From Seongchinamella sediminis (GTDB lineage Bacteria; Pseudomonadota; Gammaproteobacteria; Pseudomonadales; Halieaceae), in contig NZ_QRAN01000002.1 in assembly GCF_003457605.1 (NCBI RefSeq), positions 285,970 through 349,969 of the forward strand: DNA of 64,000 nt, read 5' to 3'. The notes beneath the pieces are model-generated. The model was not told where the DNA came from and made no database searches. It saw only the letters and a program-made list of their open reading frames with translations. This document shows, in pieces, positions 18,461 to 28,624 of the stretch; position 1 is the stretch's first letter, and each line of letters starts with the position of its first letter. Position numbers and translations under genes: made by a program.

Positions 18461-20728
18461 CTAGCGGCCAGCCGGCTTTTCTTCCACCACCATTGCATCA
18501 ACCTTCTGGAAGCCGCGGGGCAGCTTGTTGCCGCGACGGCCACGCTCGCCCCGGTAGTGCTCCAGGTCGGCGAACTTGAGCTTGTGATGACGCTTGCCGG
18601 CGTACACCACCAGCGTATCCTTTTCAGTCAGTACCTGCACCGCTACCACAAACTCTTCCCGGGACTGCACCCGCGCCGAGGGAATGCCGATAATCTTGTT
18701 GCCCTTGCCCCTGGCCATTTGCGGCAGGTCAGCCAGGGGGAATACCAGCAGGCGCCCCTCGTTGGAAACCGCCGCCACCCAGGCGTCCTCGGCAGTGCTC
18801 ACGGGAGCGGGCTGCAACACCGCACTGCCCTGCGGCAGCTTCAGTGCGGCCTTGCCCGCCTTGTTCTTGGTTTGCAGGTCACCCAGTCTGGCGACAAAAC
18901 CGTAGCCGGCGTCGGAAGACAGCAGGAACAGGTCACTGTCCGCGCCCATCATCAGGCCCTCGAAGGTCGCCCCGGAAGGCGGATTGATACGCCCGGTTAC
19001 CGGTTCGCCCTGGCCGCGGGCGGAGGGCAGGTTGTGGGAGGCGATGGTGTAAGCCCGGCCGGTTGAATCCAGGATCACCGTGCTTTGGTTAGTGCGGCCG
19101 CGGGCGGCCATCTTGTAGCCGTCGCCGGACTTGTAACTGAGGGAAGTCGGGTCAATTTCGTGACCCTTGGCGGCACGGATCCAGCCCTTGTCCGACATCA
19201 CCACGGTAATGGGGTCGGCGCTCAGCAGGTCCAGTTCGTTAAACGCCTGGGCCTCGCCGCGCAGCACCAGCGGCGAACGCCGATCATCGCCATACTGCTC
19301 GGCCACTGCCAGCAGCTCCTTTTTGATCAGGGTTTTCAGCCGCGCCGCACTGCCGAGGATTTTTTCCAGCTGGTCGCGCTCCGCTTCCAGCTCATCCTGC
19401 TCGCCGCGGATCTTCATTTCTTCCAGCTTGGCCAGGTTACGCAGCTTCAACTCGAGAATGGCCTCGGCCTGGACATCGCTGATACCAAAGCGCTGCATCA
19501 ACGCCGGCTTGGGTTTGTCCTCGGTGCGAATGATGTGGATCACCTCGTCGATGTTGAGGTAGGCCACCAGGTACCCTTCCAGGATATGCAGCCGGCGCTG
19601 CACCCGCTCCAGGCGGTACTCCAGGCGCCGGCGCACGGTCTCGGTGCGGAACTTGATCCACTCCCCGAGAATCCGGTCGAGCCCCTTGACCCCGGGGCGG
19701 CCGTCGATCCCGATCATGTTCAGGTTCACCCGGTAGCTGCGCTCCAGGTCGGTGGTGGCGAACAGGTGGTTCATCACCGCGTCCACATCGACCCGGTTGG
19801 AGCGGGGCACCACCACCAACCGGGTCGGGTTTTCATGGTCCGACTCATCCCTCAGGTCTGCCACCATGGGCAGCTTTTTCGTCTGCATCTGCTGGGCGAT
19901 CTGCTCCAGTACCCGGGAGCCCGACACCTGGTGCGGCAGCGCGTTAATGACGATATCGCTGCCCTCCTTCTCCCACACGGCGCGCATTTTCAGCGCCCCG
20001 CGGCCACTCTCGTACATGGCGATGATTTCTTCCCGCGGGGTAATGATCTCTGCCTCGGTGGGAAAATCCGGTGCCAGCACGTGCTCACACAGTTCGCCGA
20101 CGGTTGCCCTGGGCGATTCCAGCAGGTGCACCGCGGCGGCGACGACTTCTTTCAGGTTGTGGGGCGGCACATCGGTGGCCATGCCCACGGCGATACCGGT
20201 GGTGCCATTGAGGAGCACGTTGGGCACCTGGGCCGGCAATACCGAGGGCTCGTTCATGGTGCCGTCAAAGTTCGGCACCCAGTCGACGGTGCCCTGACCC
20301 AGCTCGGCCAGCAGCACCTCGGCATAGGCGGTCAGCCGGGATTCGGTGTAGCGCATGGCGGCGAATGACTTGGGGTCGTCGGGAGAGCCCCAGTTGCCCT
20401 GGCCATCCACCAGCGGATAGCGATAACTGAAATCCTGGGCCATCAGGACCATCGCTTCATACGCGGCGCTGTCGCCGTGGGGGTGGAATTTACCGATCAC
20501 GTCACCCACGGTCCGCGCCGACTTCTTGAACTTGGCAGTGGCCTTCAGGCCCAGCTCGCTCATGGCGTAGACAATGCGCCGCTGCACTGGCTTGAGACCG
20601 TCGCCCACATGGGGCAGGGCGCGATCCAGGATCACGTACATGGAGTAATCCAGGTAGGCCTTCTCGGTATAGGCCTTCATCGACACCTGTTCGATGCCGT
20701 CTTCGTCGATTTCGATAAGGTCTGTCAT
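18461..20728 (-). CDS. parC: DNA topoisomerase IV subunit A
   Basis: 755 aa, normal length. It is the DNA-cleaving subunit that with ParE decatenates daughter chromosomes. The catalytic tyrosine is Tyr127 (MRYTESRL); the quinolone-target positions are the sensitive types Ser87 and Glu91 in [12 protein letters not shown], equivalent to E. coli Ser80 and Glu84. The C-terminal beta-pinwheel follows from about residue 490. ParE is not adjacent. Directly upstream on the same strand is a cyclic-nucleotide-binding protein gene, 47 bases away. Confidence 0.98.
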   Translation of the reverse strand: MTDLIEIDEDGIEQVSMKAYTEKAYLDYSMYVILDRALPHVGDGLKPVQRRIVYAMSELGLKATAKFKKSARTVGDVIGKFHPHGDSAAYEAMVLMAQDFSYRYPLVDGQGNWGSPDDPKSFAAMRYTESRLTAYAEVLLAELGQGTVDWVPNFDGTMNEPSVLPAQVPNVLLNGTTGIAVGMATDVPPHNLKEVVAAAVHLLESPRATVGELCEHVLAPDFPTEAEIITPREEIIAMYESGRGALKMRAVWEKEGSDIVINALPHQVSGSRVLEQIAQQMQTKKLPMVADLRDESDHENPTRLVVVPRSNRVDVDAVMNHLFATTDLERSYRVNLNMIGIDGRPGVKGLDRILGEWIKFRTETVRRRLEYRLERVQRRLHILEGYLVAYLNIDEVIHIIRTEDKPKPALMQRFGISDVQAEAILELKLRNLAKLEEMKIRGEQDELEAERDQLEKILGSAARLKTLIKKELLAVAEQYGDDRRSPLVLRGEAQAFNELDLLSADPITVVMSDKGWIRAAKGHEIDPTSLSYKSGDGYKMAARGRTNQSTVILDSTGRAYTIASHNLPSARGQGEPVTGRINPPSGATFEGLMMGADSDLFLLSSDAGYGFVARLGDLQTKNKAGKAALKLPQGSAVLQPAPVSTAEDAWVAAVSNEGRLLVFPLADLPQMARGKGNKIIGIPSARVQSREEFVVAVQVLTEKDTLVVYAGKRHHKLKFADLEHYRGERGRRGNKLPRGFQKVDAMVVEEKPAGR

Positions 20729-20775
20729 GTGGTTTCCGTTGAAGTGGTCACCGCTGCCGGGCAGCGGTGATAAAA

Positions 20776-21573
20776 CTAGCCGCGCAAGCCCACCAGTTGC
20801 TCGTTGAGATTGACGATGGAGTTGGCCATGTCGATCATCAGGCTGTGGATGGTGGCGGGATTGCGCTTGATCAGCTCGGTGAACTGCTCCTTGGGAACCT
20901 TGACCACGGAGCAGTTGGTCTTGGCGCGCACCGTGGCGCTGCGGTCCGCCTGGGTCAGCGCCGCCATGGCGCCGAATATCTCGCCCTCGCCGATACGACC
21001 GACGGTCACATCGTCAACCAGCACCTCGGCGACACCGGAGGACATATTGAAGACAAAGTCTGCCCGTTCGCCCTGGCGGATGATAATGTCTCCGGGCTCG
21101 TAGACCTCGAAGCCCGGGGTGGCTTCGGCCTGTTCCTCCACGCTGGCGGCAGTGATGCGCAGCATCAGTCCCGCGTAGGTCACCAGCAGCCGGGTCCACA
21201 GCCGGGTGGCCGCCTGGTCATTGAATACGCGGCGCATGAATTCCAGCGCCGGGTAGCTGGCCAGGCGAGCGCCGGAATCGGAGCCGTAATAAACAGCGGC
21301 ATTATCATCGCTGCTGCCGGCGATGTCGGGCAGCAGGATGTCACCCTCCTCCAGCAGGAAAACAGTCTTGTCCTGGTAGCGGGCACAAATGCTGCCCTGC
21401 TCCACCAGGTAGAACTGGTTGCCGTCGAATCCGCGAAAATTTCCGCTGCTGGTGGGCGCGACTTCCACCGGGATGGCGGGCATGTTAACCACCTCCAGCA
21501 GGGCGCTGATGAGTTTTTTGTACTGCTGCCCGAGGATACTGAAGTCCTGGGAGAGTTCGGCGTTAGCCAGCAT
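20776..21573 (-). CDS. Cyclic-nucleotide-binding-domain protein
   Basis: 265 aa; the ATG at 21573 has GGAGAG about 6 bases upstream. The C-terminal half is a clear CRP-type nucleotide-binding barrel: [20 protein letters not shown], then the phosphate-cassette region [21 protein letters not shown] split by an insert, then [13 protein letters not shown]. The N-terminal half looks like a second, degenerate barrel ([21 protein letters not shown]). No DNA-binding helix-turn-helix or membrane segment is seen, so it is not a CRP-like activator; it may sense cAMP or act as a docking subunit. It is probably co-transcribed with parC, whose link to it is unknown. Confidence 0.8.
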   Translation of the reverse strand: MLANAELSQDFSILGQQYKKLISALLEVVNMPAIPVEVAPTSSGNFRGFDGNQFYLVEQGSICARYQDKTVFLLEEGDILLPDIAGSSDDNAAVYYGSDSGARLASYPALEFMRRVFNDQAATRLWTRLLVTYAGLMLRITAASVEEQAEATPGFEVYEPGDIIIRQGERADFVFNMSSGVAEVLVDDVTVGRIGEGEIFGAMAALTQADRSATVRAKTNCSVVKVPKEQFTELIKRNPATIHSLMIDMANSIVNLNEQLVGLRG

Positions 21574-21725
21574 GTGCGTCTCTCCGGGTTGGCAGCTGTC
21601 CCCGGCCGCCTTGCCGTGTTATGGCCGCGCTGGAACTACCCTGTTCCCGCAGCTGTTTCGGGCCTATAGTAGCAACTTCTCCCGGCCGGGAGAACGCCGA
21701 CCGGGGAAAAAGGAGCATCTGCACC

Positions 21726-22181
21726 GTGGCACTGCGCTGGCAAATCGCAGGTTTCAAGGAGCTCAGTAACATCGAGCTCTACGAAGCATTGAAATTGCGG
21801 CAGGAGGTTTTCGCCGTGGAGCAGGACTGCGTCTACCAGGACGCCGACGGACTGGACCAGCAGGCGGTGCACATCGCCGGCTGGGACGGCGCCGCTCTGC
21901 TGGCCTACCAGCGCTGCCTGCCGCCCGGACTGCAGGAAACAGAGAGCACCCTGGGCCGGATCGTGGTGGCGCCGGCGGCCCGCGGCAGGGACCTGGGGCA
22001 GGAACTGGTGCGCCGCGGTATAGCCCACAACCTGCAGCGCTGGCCAGGCGCCGACATCCGCATTCACGCCCAGGCCCACCTGGAAAAGTTTTACCGGGAG
22101 CTGGGCTTTACCACCGACAGCGATCCCTACCCGCTGGACGGCATCCCCCACCTGGAGATGCTGTTGCGCCGACCGGCCTAA
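21726..22181 (+). CDS. elaA: ElaA-type GNAT acetyltransferase
   Basis: 151 aa starting at GTG 21726 with AAGGAG 10 bases before. ElaA hallmarks are clear: WQIAGFKELSNIELYEALKLRQEVFAVEQ, YQDADGLDQ and LGRIVVAPAARGRDLGQELV, the last being the acetyl-CoA pyrophosphate loop. The substrate of this small family is not known. The gene stands alone, divergent from the cyclic-nucleotide protein, and its stop codon overlaps the dtd stop by 4 bases. Confidence 0.9.
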   Translation: MALRWQIAGFKELSNIELYEALKLRQEVFAVEQDCVYQDADGLDQQAVHIAGWDGAALLAYQRCLPPGLQETESTLGRIVVAPAARGRDLGQELVRRGIAHNLQRWPGADIRIHAQAHLEKFYRELGFTTDSDPYPLDGIPHLEMLLRRPA

Positions 22182-22615
22182 ACCTCGAGCAGGAAGGTAA
22201 CCGGGCCGTCGTTGACCAGGCTGACCTGCATGTCGGCCCCGAAACGGCCGGCGGCCACTTTGGGGTGGCGCCGGGCCAGCTGCTCCAGGGTGTAGCGGTA
22301 GAGGCGCTCGGCCTCGGCGGGGGGCATGGCGGCAGAGAAACCGGGGCGCAGCCCCTTGCGGGTATCGGCCGAGAGGGTGAACTGGGAGACCAGCAACACG
22401 CCGCCGTCGATATCGGCCACCGAGCAGTTCATCCGCCCGGCCTCGTCGGCGAACAGGCGGTAGGCCAGCAGTTTGTCCAGCATCCGCCGGGCGCTGGCCT
22501 CGTCGTCACCCTGGTCCAGGCCGAGGAGCACCAGCAGGCCCGGGCCGATCTCAGCAACGCAATCGCCGGCTACCGTCACCCGGGCCTCACTGACCCGCTG
22601 CAGCAAGGCCTTCAC
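22178..22615 (-). CDS. dtd: D-aminoacyl-tRNA deacylase
   Basis: 145 aa, exact family length. It removes D-amino acids (and glycine mischarged on tRNA-Ala) from tRNA. Family motifs are present: MKALLQRVSEARV at the start, GVLLVSQFTLSADTRKG in the middle and VNDGPVTFLLEV at the end, the last two forming the active site across the dimer. It starts 5 bases after the typA stop and is the third gene of the minus-strand run thiI, typA, dtd. Confidence 0.97.
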   Translation of the reverse strand: MKALLQRVSEARVTVAGDCVAEIGPGLLVLLGLDQGDDEASARRMLDKLLAYRLFADEAGRMNCSVADIDGGVLLVSQFTLSADTRKGLRPGFSAAMPPAEAERLYRYTLEQLARRHPKVAAGRFGADMQVSLVNDGPVTFLLEV

Positions 22616-22620
22616 TGCCG

Positions 22621-24432
22621 TTAACCGCGGGCGGCGCGCTTGCGTTCGTGTTCCTGCAGCAGTTTTTTGCGCAGGCGGATACTCTCGGGCGTGACTTCCA
22701 CCAGCTCGTCGTCCTCGATGAATTCCAGCGCCTGCTCCAGGGTATGCCTGACCGGCGGCGTCAGGGTCAGCGCATCGTCCGTTCCGGAGGCGCGGACGTT
22801 GGTCAACTGCTTGGCCTTGGTGGGATTGACCACCAGGTCATTGCCGCGGCTGTGCAGGCCGATGATCTGGCCCTCGTACACATCGACATTGGGATCGACG
22901 AACAGGCGCCCGCGATCCTGCAGGTTGAACAGGCCGTAGGCCAGGGTCTTGCCCTTGACCATGGACACCAGCACCCCGTTGCTGCGGTGAATAATCTCGG
23001 CGTTCTTGACCGCCCCGTAGTGGTCAAACACATGGGTCATGATGCCGCTGCCCGAGGTCATGGTCAGGAACTGGGAGCGGAAACCGATCAGGCCGCGGGC
23101 GGGGATGATAAATTCCAGACGCACCCGGCCCTTGCCGTCGGGCACCATGTTCTCCAGCTCGGCGCGGCGCAGGCCCAGCTCTTCCATCAGCGAGCCCTGG
23201 TGCTCGTCTTCACAGTCGATGACCAGCTGCTCGTAAGGCTCCTGCATGATGCCGTCGATTTCCTTCTGGATCACCTCGGGCCGGGATACGCCCAGCTCGA
23301 AACCTTCCCGACGCATGGACTCGATCAGCACCGACAGGTGCAGCTCGCCGCGCCCGGAGACCTTGAACTTGTCCGGGCTGTCGCCGGGCTCGACCCGCAG
23401 GGCCACGTTGTGTATCAGTTCGCGCTCCAGGCGCTCCTTGATATTGCGCGAGGTCACGTACTTGCCTTCCTTGCCGGCGAACGGTGAATCGTTGACCTGG
23501 AAGGTCATGCTCACGGTGGGCTCGTCCACGCTCAGGGCGGGCAGCGCTTCCACGGTGGCGGGGTCGCACAGGGTGTCGGAAATATTGAGGCCGTCAATAC
23601 CGGTAATACAGACGATGTCACCCGCTTCGGCACTGCTCACATCGACCCGCTCCAGGCCCAGGTAGCCCATTACCTGCAACACCTTGCCATTGCGGGTGGC
23701 GCCTTCGCGGTCGACCACCGTCACCTGGGTGTTGGGCGCGAGCTTGCCGCGGGTAATGCGGCCGACACCGATAACCCCCACGTAGCTGGAGTAGTCGAGG
23801 GCGCTGATCTGCATTTGCAGCGGGCCCTCGCTGTTCACCTCCGGTGACGGCACCTTGTCGACAATGGTTGCGAACAGCGGCTGCATGTCAGCCGCCATGT
23901 CCTCGTGGTCCAGACCGGCAATGCCCTCGATCGCCGAGGCGTAGATAACCGGGAAGTCGAGCTGCTCCTCGTTGGCGCCGAGGCGGTCGAACAGGTCGAA
24001 CACCTGGTCCACCACCCAGTCCGGGCGTGCCCCGGGGCGGTCGATTTTGTTGACCACCACTATCGGGTTGAGCCCCTGTTCAAAGGCCTTGGCGGTGACG
24101 AAACGGGTTTGCGGCATGGGGCCGTCCACCGCATCCACCAGCAGCAGCACCGAGTCAACCATGGACAGCACCCGCTCTACCTCGCCGCCGAAATCGGCGT
24201 GCCCCGGGGTGTCGACAATATTGATGTGGTAGTCATTCCACTCGATGGCGGTATTTTTCGCCAGAATGGTGATGCCGCGCTCCCGTTCCTGGTCGTTGGA
24301 GTCCATTACCCGCTCGGCACCTTCGGTGCGCCGATCCAGGGTACCCGACTGCTGCAGCAGGCAATCCACCAGGGTGGTCTTGCCGTGGTCAACGTGGGCG
24401 ATGATGGCGATATTGCGCAGTTTGTCTCTCAT
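22621..24432 (-). CDS. typA: Ribosome-associated GTPase TypA/BipA
   Basis: 603 aa. It is a translational GTPase with EF-G-like domains, active in ribosome assembly and stress adaptation. GTPase motifs: G1 [11 protein letters not shown]2 with RGITIL, G3 [12 protein letters not shown] and G4 [10 protein letters not shown]. The TypA-specific C-terminal domain begins near residue 480 ([24 protein letters not shown] is interrupted here into its parts [12 protein letters not shown] and DHYGAVK). It precedes dtd by 5 bases. A perfect TATAAT lies about 55 bases before its start. Confidence 0.98.
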   Translation of the reverse strand: MRDKLRNIAIIAHVDHGKTTLVDCLLQQSGTLDRRTEGAERVMDSNDQERERGITILAKNTAIEWNDYHINIVDTPGHADFGGEVERVLSMVDSVLLLVDAVDGPMPQTRFVTAKAFEQGLNPIVVVNKIDRPGARPDWVVDQVFDLFDRLGANEEQLDFPVIYASAIEGIAGLDHEDMAADMQPLFATIVDKVPSPEVNSEGPLQMQISALDYSSYVGVIGVGRITRGKLAPNTQVTVVDREGATRNGKVLQVMGYLGLERVDVSSAEAGDIVCITGIDGLNISDTLCDPATVEALPALSVDEPTVSMTFQVNDSPFAGKEGKYVTSRNIKERLERELIHNVALRVEPGDSPDKFKVSGRGELHLSVLIESMRREGFELGVSRPEVIQKEIDGIMQEPYEQLVIDCEDEHQGSLMEELGLRRAELENMVPDGKGRVRLEFIIPARGLIGFRSQFLTMTSGSGIMTHVFDHYGAVKNAEIIHRSNGVLVSMVKGKTLAYGLFNLQDRGRLFVDPNVDVYEGQIIGLHSRGNDLVVNPTKAKQLTNVRASGTDDALTLTPPVRHTLEQALEFIEDDELVEVTPESIRLRKKLLQEHERKRAARG

Positions 24433-24485
24433 TGGGGGTACTCGCGGGGCGCCCGCGGCACCCTATGGCTAAAAAAAGGCCGCGG

Positions 24486-24491
24486 ATTATA
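24486..24491 (-). promoter_or_regulatory. Candidate -10 element of typA
   Basis: TATAAT on the minus strand, followed by CCGCGGCC. A GC-rich stretch just after the -10 is typical of growth-rate and stringently controlled promoters. No good -35 is seen at the expected distance. The same TATAAT-N-CGCGGCC word stands before thiI. Confidence 0.5.
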
Positions 24492-24521
24492 CACCAGCAG
24501 CGGTGACAAAAGATGGTAGTT

Positions 24522-25970
24522 TTACGGCGCGTATACCTTGACCCGGGGCAGCCCCGATTCCACCAGGTGGCTGGCGTGCAGGCGGCTCATGACGCCCTTG
24601 CCGCAGTACAGCATGTAGGTGGTGTCGGGACTGAGGCCGGCGGCCTTGCTGTGCAGCTGGTAAAACGGGATTTTAGCCACCGGCACGTGCACGTCCAGCG
24701 GCGCCAGCTCCTCCTCGTCCGGGTGGCGAATGTCGATAATGACGCATTCCGCCAACGGCACCGATAACACCTCCACCTCGGTGCGCTGTATATCCTCCTC
24801 GGCCAGGCGGTCAATACGGGTGCGGGTCGCGCCCGCCAGTGCCCGGTCGAGTATCTCCATGTCGAAACGCGCTTCCTCCGCCCGCACCCGGTCCAGGCGC
24901 GCCCTGGTGGTCGGGTTCACCGAGATAACGCCGCAGTATTCCGGCATGTTGGCGGCGAACTCGCCAGTGCCGATCGCATTGGCCAGGCGCACGATGTCCT
25001 CCTTGTCGGAAGCCACCAGCGGCCGCAGCACCAGGCTCTCGCTGACCTCGTCAATCACCGCCAGGTTGCGCACGGTCTGGCTGCTGACCTGGGCCACGGC
25101 CTCGCCGGTCACCAGCGCGTCTATTTCCAGGTCGCGGGCTATCCGGTCGGCGACCCGCAGCATCATGCGCTTGAGAATGACCCCCATCTGGCTGTCCTGG
25201 ACCCGGGTCAGCAATTCGGCCACCACCTCCTCAAAGGGCACGCTGATAAACAGCACGCGCTGGTTACAGCCGTACTTCTGCCACAGGTAGAGGGCCACTT
25301 CCTTGACCCCGATCTCGTGGTCGCGGCCACCGAGGTTGAAAAACAGGAAGTGGGTGCGCATGCCGCGCTTCATGGTCAGGTAGCTCGCCACCGGCGAGTC
25401 AAAGCCGCCGGATATCAGCGACAGCACCGGGTCCACGCTGCCCACCGGGTAGCCTCCCAGGCCCCGGTGGCGGCGGCCGATCACGAACATGGTCTTCTTG
25501 CTGATCTCCAGCTCCACCTGGACGTCGGGGTGCTTCAGCTTGACGCCGGCGGCTCCGGTTTGCGCCAGCAGGGCCGCACCAACGGTGCGCTCGACATCCA
25601 CCGAGGTGAAGTCGTGGTTACCGGTACGCTTGCAGCGCACCGCAAAGGTCTTGCCGGGCAGCCGCGGACCGTAAATGGGCAGCACCCGGTCGACGATGTC
25701 ATCCAGCGCCGGCAGTGGGCACTCAACCACTTCCAGGACATAGGTGATGCCGGCGGTGTTGCGCATGGCCTCGACCATGCGCTGCACCTGCGCCGGATCC
25801 TCCAGCGCGGTCTCTACCAGCAGCTTGTCCCAGGCTTTTTGCACCTGGATGTCCGGGTCGAACTCCCGGAGCACCGATTTCAGGTTTTCGTGCAGTTGCG
25901 CCACCAGGCGGCGGCGCACTGGCTTGCTCTTGATGGCGATCTCGGAGAAAAACTTGACAACAAATTTCAT
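24522..25970 (-). CDS. thiI: tRNA 4-thiouridine synthetase
   Basis: 482 aa, same length as E. coli ThiI. It makes s4U8 in tRNA and, in many bacteria, also sulfurates ThiS for thiamine. Domains in order: ferredoxin-like and THUMP RNA-binding part (1-165), PP-loop ATPase with SGGFDSPVAS, and a C-terminal rhodanese domain. Both working cysteines are present: the one in MPEYCGVIS (E. coli C344) and the persulfide carrier C456 in LYCGKGVMSR. It stands back to back with glnA across a 315-base control region. Confidence 0.97.
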   Translation of the reverse strand: MKFVVKFFSEIAIKSKPVRRRLVAQLHENLKSVLREFDPDIQVQKAWDKLLVETALEDPAQVQRMVEAMRNTAGITYVLEVVECPLPALDDIVDRVLPIYGPRLPGKTFAVRCKRTGNHDFTSVDVERTVGAALLAQTGAAGVKLKHPDVQVELEISKKTMFVIGRRHRGLGGYPVGSVDPVLSLISGGFDSPVASYLTMKRGMRTHFLFFNLGGRDHEIGVKEVALYLWQKYGCNQRVLFISVPFEEVVAELLTRVQDSQMGVILKRMMLRVADRIARDLEIDALVTGEAVAQVSSQTVRNLAVIDEVSESLVLRPLVASDKEDIVRLANAIGTGEFAANMPEYCGVISVNPTTRARLDRVRAEEARFDMEILDRALAGATRTRIDRLAEEDIQRTEVEVLSVPLAECVIIDIRHPDEEELAPLDVHVPVAKIPFYQLHSKAAGLSPDTTYMLYCGKGVMSRLHASHLVESGLPRVKVYAP

Positions 25971-26005
25971 TGGGGCGGTAATGCGATGGCCTTTCGGGGC
26001 CGCGT

Positions 26006-26011
26006 ATTATA
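26006..26011 (-). promoter_or_regulatory. Candidate -10 element of thiI
   Basis: TATAAT on the minus strand, followed by ACGCGGCCCC, 36 bases before the thiI start. A recognisable -35 is missing. The layout equals the typA promoter candidate. Confidence 0.45.
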
Positions 26012-26057
26012 CCCCCGGATCGCCTGGAGCAGACTGTGCGGTATTGACACTTGCGCG

Positions 26058-26074
26058 CGCACCATAATGACGCA
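26058..26074 (+). promoter_or_regulatory. NtrC-type binding site 1 upstream of glnA
   Basis: CGCACC-ATAAT-GACGCA against the consensus TGCACC-N5-GGTGCA: 5 of 6 left and 4 of 6 right positions fit. It shares GCACCATAATG with the near-perfect site before ntrB. Its centre lies 21 bases, two helical turns, from site 2. Confidence 0.6.
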
Positions 26075-26078
26075 CTTA

Positions 26079-26095
26079 CGCACCAGTACAGTGCA
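26079..26095 (+). promoter_or_regulatory. NtrC-type binding site 2 upstream of glnA
   Basis: CGCACC-AGTAC-AGTGCA fits the NtrC consensus in 10 of 12 defined positions. Its centre is about 106 bases before the start predicted from the sigma-54 promoter, the distance where NtrC enhancers act in enteric glnA. Confidence 0.7.
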
Positions 26096-26166
26096 CTGCC
26101 GCTGAGCCCTTACCAAACTTCATTAAAAAGACATTATTATTCAGACAGTTAGCGGCAGCACCTTTT

Positions 26167-26182
26167 TGGCACAGCTCTTGCT
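26167..26182 (+). promoter_or_regulatory. Sigma-54 promoter of glnA
   Basis: TGGCAC-AGCTC-TTGCT is a perfect -24/-12 match (GG at 26168-26169, GC at 26180-26181, ten bases between). Transcription should start near 26193, giving a leader of about 90 bases. With the two NtrC-type sites it makes glnA nitrogen-regulated. Confidence 0.9.
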
Positions 26183-26285
26183 GTGAACGACACTGCCAAT
26201 AACCGTAGGCCCGGGCCAGGCCCGCCTACCGCAAAAGCACGCAGGCCGGCCCGCTGGCCATACACAATCCCATGGAGGACTAGCA

Positions 26286-27692
26286 ATGTCAGAGAAAACT
26301 CTGAACCTGATCAAAGAAACCGAAGCGCGCTGGGTGGATATGCGCTTCACCGATACGCGTGGCAAGGAACAGCACGTGACCATTCCGTCCAAGGAGGTCG
26401 ACGAGGACTTCTTTGAGGACGGCAAGATGTTCGACGGCTCCTCCATCGCCGGCTGGAAAGGCATTAACGAGTCGGACATGATCCTGATGCCCGACGACAA
26501 CGCCTCGCTGGTTGACCCCTTCACCGATGACACCACCATCATCGTCCGCTGCAACGTGGTTGAACCCACCACCATGCAGGGTTACGACCGCGATCCCCGC
26601 TCCGTCGCCCAGCGCGCCGAGGAATACCTGAAGTCCACCGGTATTGGCGACACCGCCTTTTTCGGCCCCGAGCCCGAGTTCTTCATTTTCGACGATATCA
26701 AGTGGAAAGTGGACATGTCCGGCGCCAGCTACCAGATCCACTCCGAGGAGGCGGCCTGGGTGTCCAATCACCAGTTCGAGGAAGGCAATATCGGCCACCG
26801 GCCGGGCGTCAAGGGTGGTTACTTCCCGGTGCCCCCGGTTGACTCCCTGCACGACATCCGCGCCGCCATGTGCACCGCCATGGAGCAAATGGGCCTGGAT
26901 GTGGAAGTGCATCACCACGAGGTAGGCACCGCCGGCCAGTGTGAGATCGGCGTCAAGTTCAGCACCCTGGTGACCAAGGGTGACGAGGTACAGGTGCTGA
27001 AGTACTGCGTGCACAATGTCGCCCACGCCTACGGCAAGACCGCCACCTTCATGCCCAAGCCCGTGGTCGGCGACAACGGTTCCGGCATGCACGTGCACCA
27101 GTCCATCTCCAAGGACGGTGAGAATATCTTCGCTGGCGACGGCTACGCCGGGCTGTCAGAGACCGCCCTGTACTACATCGGCGGCGTCATCAAGCACGCC
27201 CGTGCCCTGAACGCCTTCACCAACGCCTCCACCAACTCCTACAAGCGCCTGGTGCCCGGCTTTGAAGCACCGGTTATGCTGGCCTACTCGGCCCGCAACC
27301 GCTCCGCTTCAATCCGTATTCCCTACGAACCCAACCCCAAGGGCAAGCGCGTGGAGGTTCGCTTCCCCGACCCCACCGCCAACCCCTACCTGGCCTTTGC
27401 TGCCCTGCTGATGGCGGGCCTGGACGGCATCCAGAACAAGATCCACCCCGGCGATGCCGCCGACAAGGACCTGTACGACCTGCCCCCGGAAGAAGGCAAG
27501 GCCATTCCCACCGTGGCGGCCACCTTCGACCAGGCCCTGGCGGCACTGGACGCGGATCGCGAGTTCCTGACCGCCGGCGGCGTCTTCTCCGACGACATGA
27601 TCGATGCCTACATCGAACTGAAGTCCGCCGAGATCGAGCGCCTGAACATGACCACCCACCCGGTCGAGTTCGACATGTACTACTCGGTGTAA
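26286..27692 (+). CDS. glnA: Glutamine synthetase, type I
   Basis: 468 aa, dodecameric GS of the adenylylated GSI-beta class. It condenses ammonia and glutamate with ATP and is the main entry of ammonium into metabolism. Visible are the beta-grasp N-terminus ([12 protein letters not shown]), Mg/glutamate site [13 protein letters not shown] site [16 protein letters not shown], and Tyr397 in DLYDLPPEE, the residue adenylylated by GlnE. ATG follows GGAGG by 8 bases. Control is by the sigma-54 promoter upstream; a strong terminator follows, separating it from the DUF4124 and ntrBC genes. Confidence 0.99.
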   Translation: MSEKTLNLIKETEARWVDMRFTDTRGKEQHVTIPSKEVDEDFFEDGKMFDGSSIAGWKGINESDMILMPDDNASLVDPFTDDTTIIVRCNVVEPTTMQGYDRDPRSVAQRAEEYLKSTGIGDTAFFGPEPEFFIFDDIKWKVDMSGASYQIHSEEAAWVSNHQFEEGNIGHRPGVKGGYFPVPPVDSLHDIRAAMCTAMEQMGLDVEVHHHEVGTAGQCEIGVKFSTLVTKGDEVQVLKYCVHNVAHAYGKTATFMPKPVVGDNGSGMHVHQSISKDGENIFAGDGYAGLSETALYYIGGVIKHARALNAFTNASTNSYKRLVPGFEAPVMLAYSARNRSASIRIPYEPNPKGKRVEVRFPDPTANPYLAFAALLMAGLDGIQNKIHPGDAADKDLYDLPPEEGKAIPTVAATFDQALAALDADREFLTAGGVFSDDMIDAYIELKSAEIERLNMTTHPVEFDMYYSV

Positions 27693-27714
27693 ACCGGCGC
27701 CAGCAGCACCCAAA

Positions 27715-27742
27715 GGCCCGCTTAACCGCGGGCCTTTTTTTT
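27715..27742 (+). terminator. Rho-independent terminator after glnA
   Basis: A perfect 7-bp stem GGCCCGC/GCGGGCC with a 6-base loop, followed by eight T residues, 22 bases after the glnA stop codon. Confidence 0.92.
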
Positions 27743-27828
27743 GCACTTTAATCACACCCGCTCGCTCCCGACCGGCGGTTTTCTGCTAGGGTAGCGCTAG
27801 AACTCCCTGTCTGGCTGGAGAACGCGCC

Positions 27829-28350
27829 ATGCTGAAGCACCTTGTTACGGTACTGCTCTGCGGAACCCTGTTCGCGCTCCCCGCGCTCGCGCAAATCTAC
27901 AAAACCACCGATGCCGAGGGCAACGTGGTATTCACCGATCAACCGCCGGCCGGCGGCTCGGGCGCCGAAGCCGTTGAACTGCCCCGCACCAACACCACAC
28001 CTCCGCCACCGGTGATGGCACCGGTCAGGCCCGGCGCACCGCAACAACAGGAGGCCGCGACGCCAGTTTCTGTCAGCATCAGCTCGCCAGCCGACGAGAC
28101 CACCATCCCCAAGGGCGGCGGCATTTTCGAGGTGGTGGCGGCGCCCACCCCCGGGCTTGCCCCGGGGCAGACACTGCAACTGTTGCTGGACGGCCAGCCC
28201 CATGGGGCGCCCCAGACCAGCAAGCGCTGGAAACTGGAGAACGTGCTGCGCGGGCCCCACGACCTGGTGGTGCGGCTTCTCGACAGCAACGGCGCAGTGC
28301 TGGCCAGCTCCGAATCGGTGCGGGTCTACGTCCTCCGCCCCGGCATTTAA
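27829..28350 (+). CDS. DUF4124 exported protein
   Basis: 173 aa. A signal peptide of about 20 residues ends in ALPALAQ. It is followed by the DUF4124 core IYKTTDAEGNVVFTDQPP (residues about 22-40), a Pro/Thr-rich linker and a C-terminal beta-sandwich-like part. The protein should be periplasmic; no activity is known for the family. Genes of this type commonly sit between glnA and ntrBC in related gammaproteobacteria, as I recall, but a role in nitrogen metabolism is unproven. A second DUF4124 gene starts at 42859. Confidence 0.8.
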   Translation: MLKHLVTVLLCGTLFALPALAQIYKTTDAEGNVVFTDQPPAGGSGAEAVELPRTNTTPPPPVMAPVRPGAPQQQEAATPVSVSISSPADETTIPKGGGIFEVVAAPTPGLAPGQTLQLLLDGQPHGAPQTSKRWKLENVLRGPHDLVVRLLDSNGAVLASSESVRVYVLRPGI

Positions 28351-28387
28351 AACCAGCGCCTCCCGCTGGACACAAGCGCTCGCCTCG

Positions 28388-28404
28388 TGCACCATAATGG
28401 TGCG
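28388..28404 (+). promoter_or_regulatory. NtrC-type binding site upstream of ntrBC
   Basis: TGCACC-ATAAT-GGTGCG fits the consensus TGCACC-N5-GGTGCA in 11 of 12 defined positions. It lies about 185 bases before the start predicted from the sigma-54 promoter and just behind the DUF4124 gene. It suggests that NtrC controls its own operon. Confidence 0.8.
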
Positions 28405-28553
28405 CCGGGCCGCTGCACCCCGTCCCAGCACTTGCCATCCGGGTTCTGCCAAGCGCCCTGACTACTGCGCAAGCTGGGAAAGTGAGTACTCGCCAACCCT
28501 GTGCGCACCATTTTCAGGCAAAGAGCTGCTTATTTTCAAAATTGGGGCCATCT

Positions 28554-28569
28554 TGGCTCCATAATTGCT
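28554..28569 (+). promoter_or_regulatory. Sigma-54 promoter of ntrBC
   Basis: TGGCTC-CATAA-TTGCT has the invariant GG and GC ten bases apart and differs from consensus by one base in the -24 box. Start of transcription is expected near 28580, which leaves room for the ntrB start at 28625 and argues against the in-frame TTG at 28565. Confidence 0.75.
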
Positions 28570-28624
28570 TTCCAAACAGGCAATGAGTGCCGCAATCATT
28601 ACCGCCGGGCAAAACAGGCCAGCT

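Noticed and set aside
19085..20368. 427-codon open frame opposite parC
   Set aside because: Antisense shadow of a highly conserved gene, with no recognisable domain.
26044..26068. Sigma-70 promoter TTGACA ... CATAAT upstream of glnA
   Set aside because: The spacing is only 13 bases and the bases are better explained as an NtrC-type site.
28565..28624. Earlier ntrB start at TTG 28565
   Set aside because: The codon lies in the -12 box of the sigma-54 promoter, before the expected transcription start.
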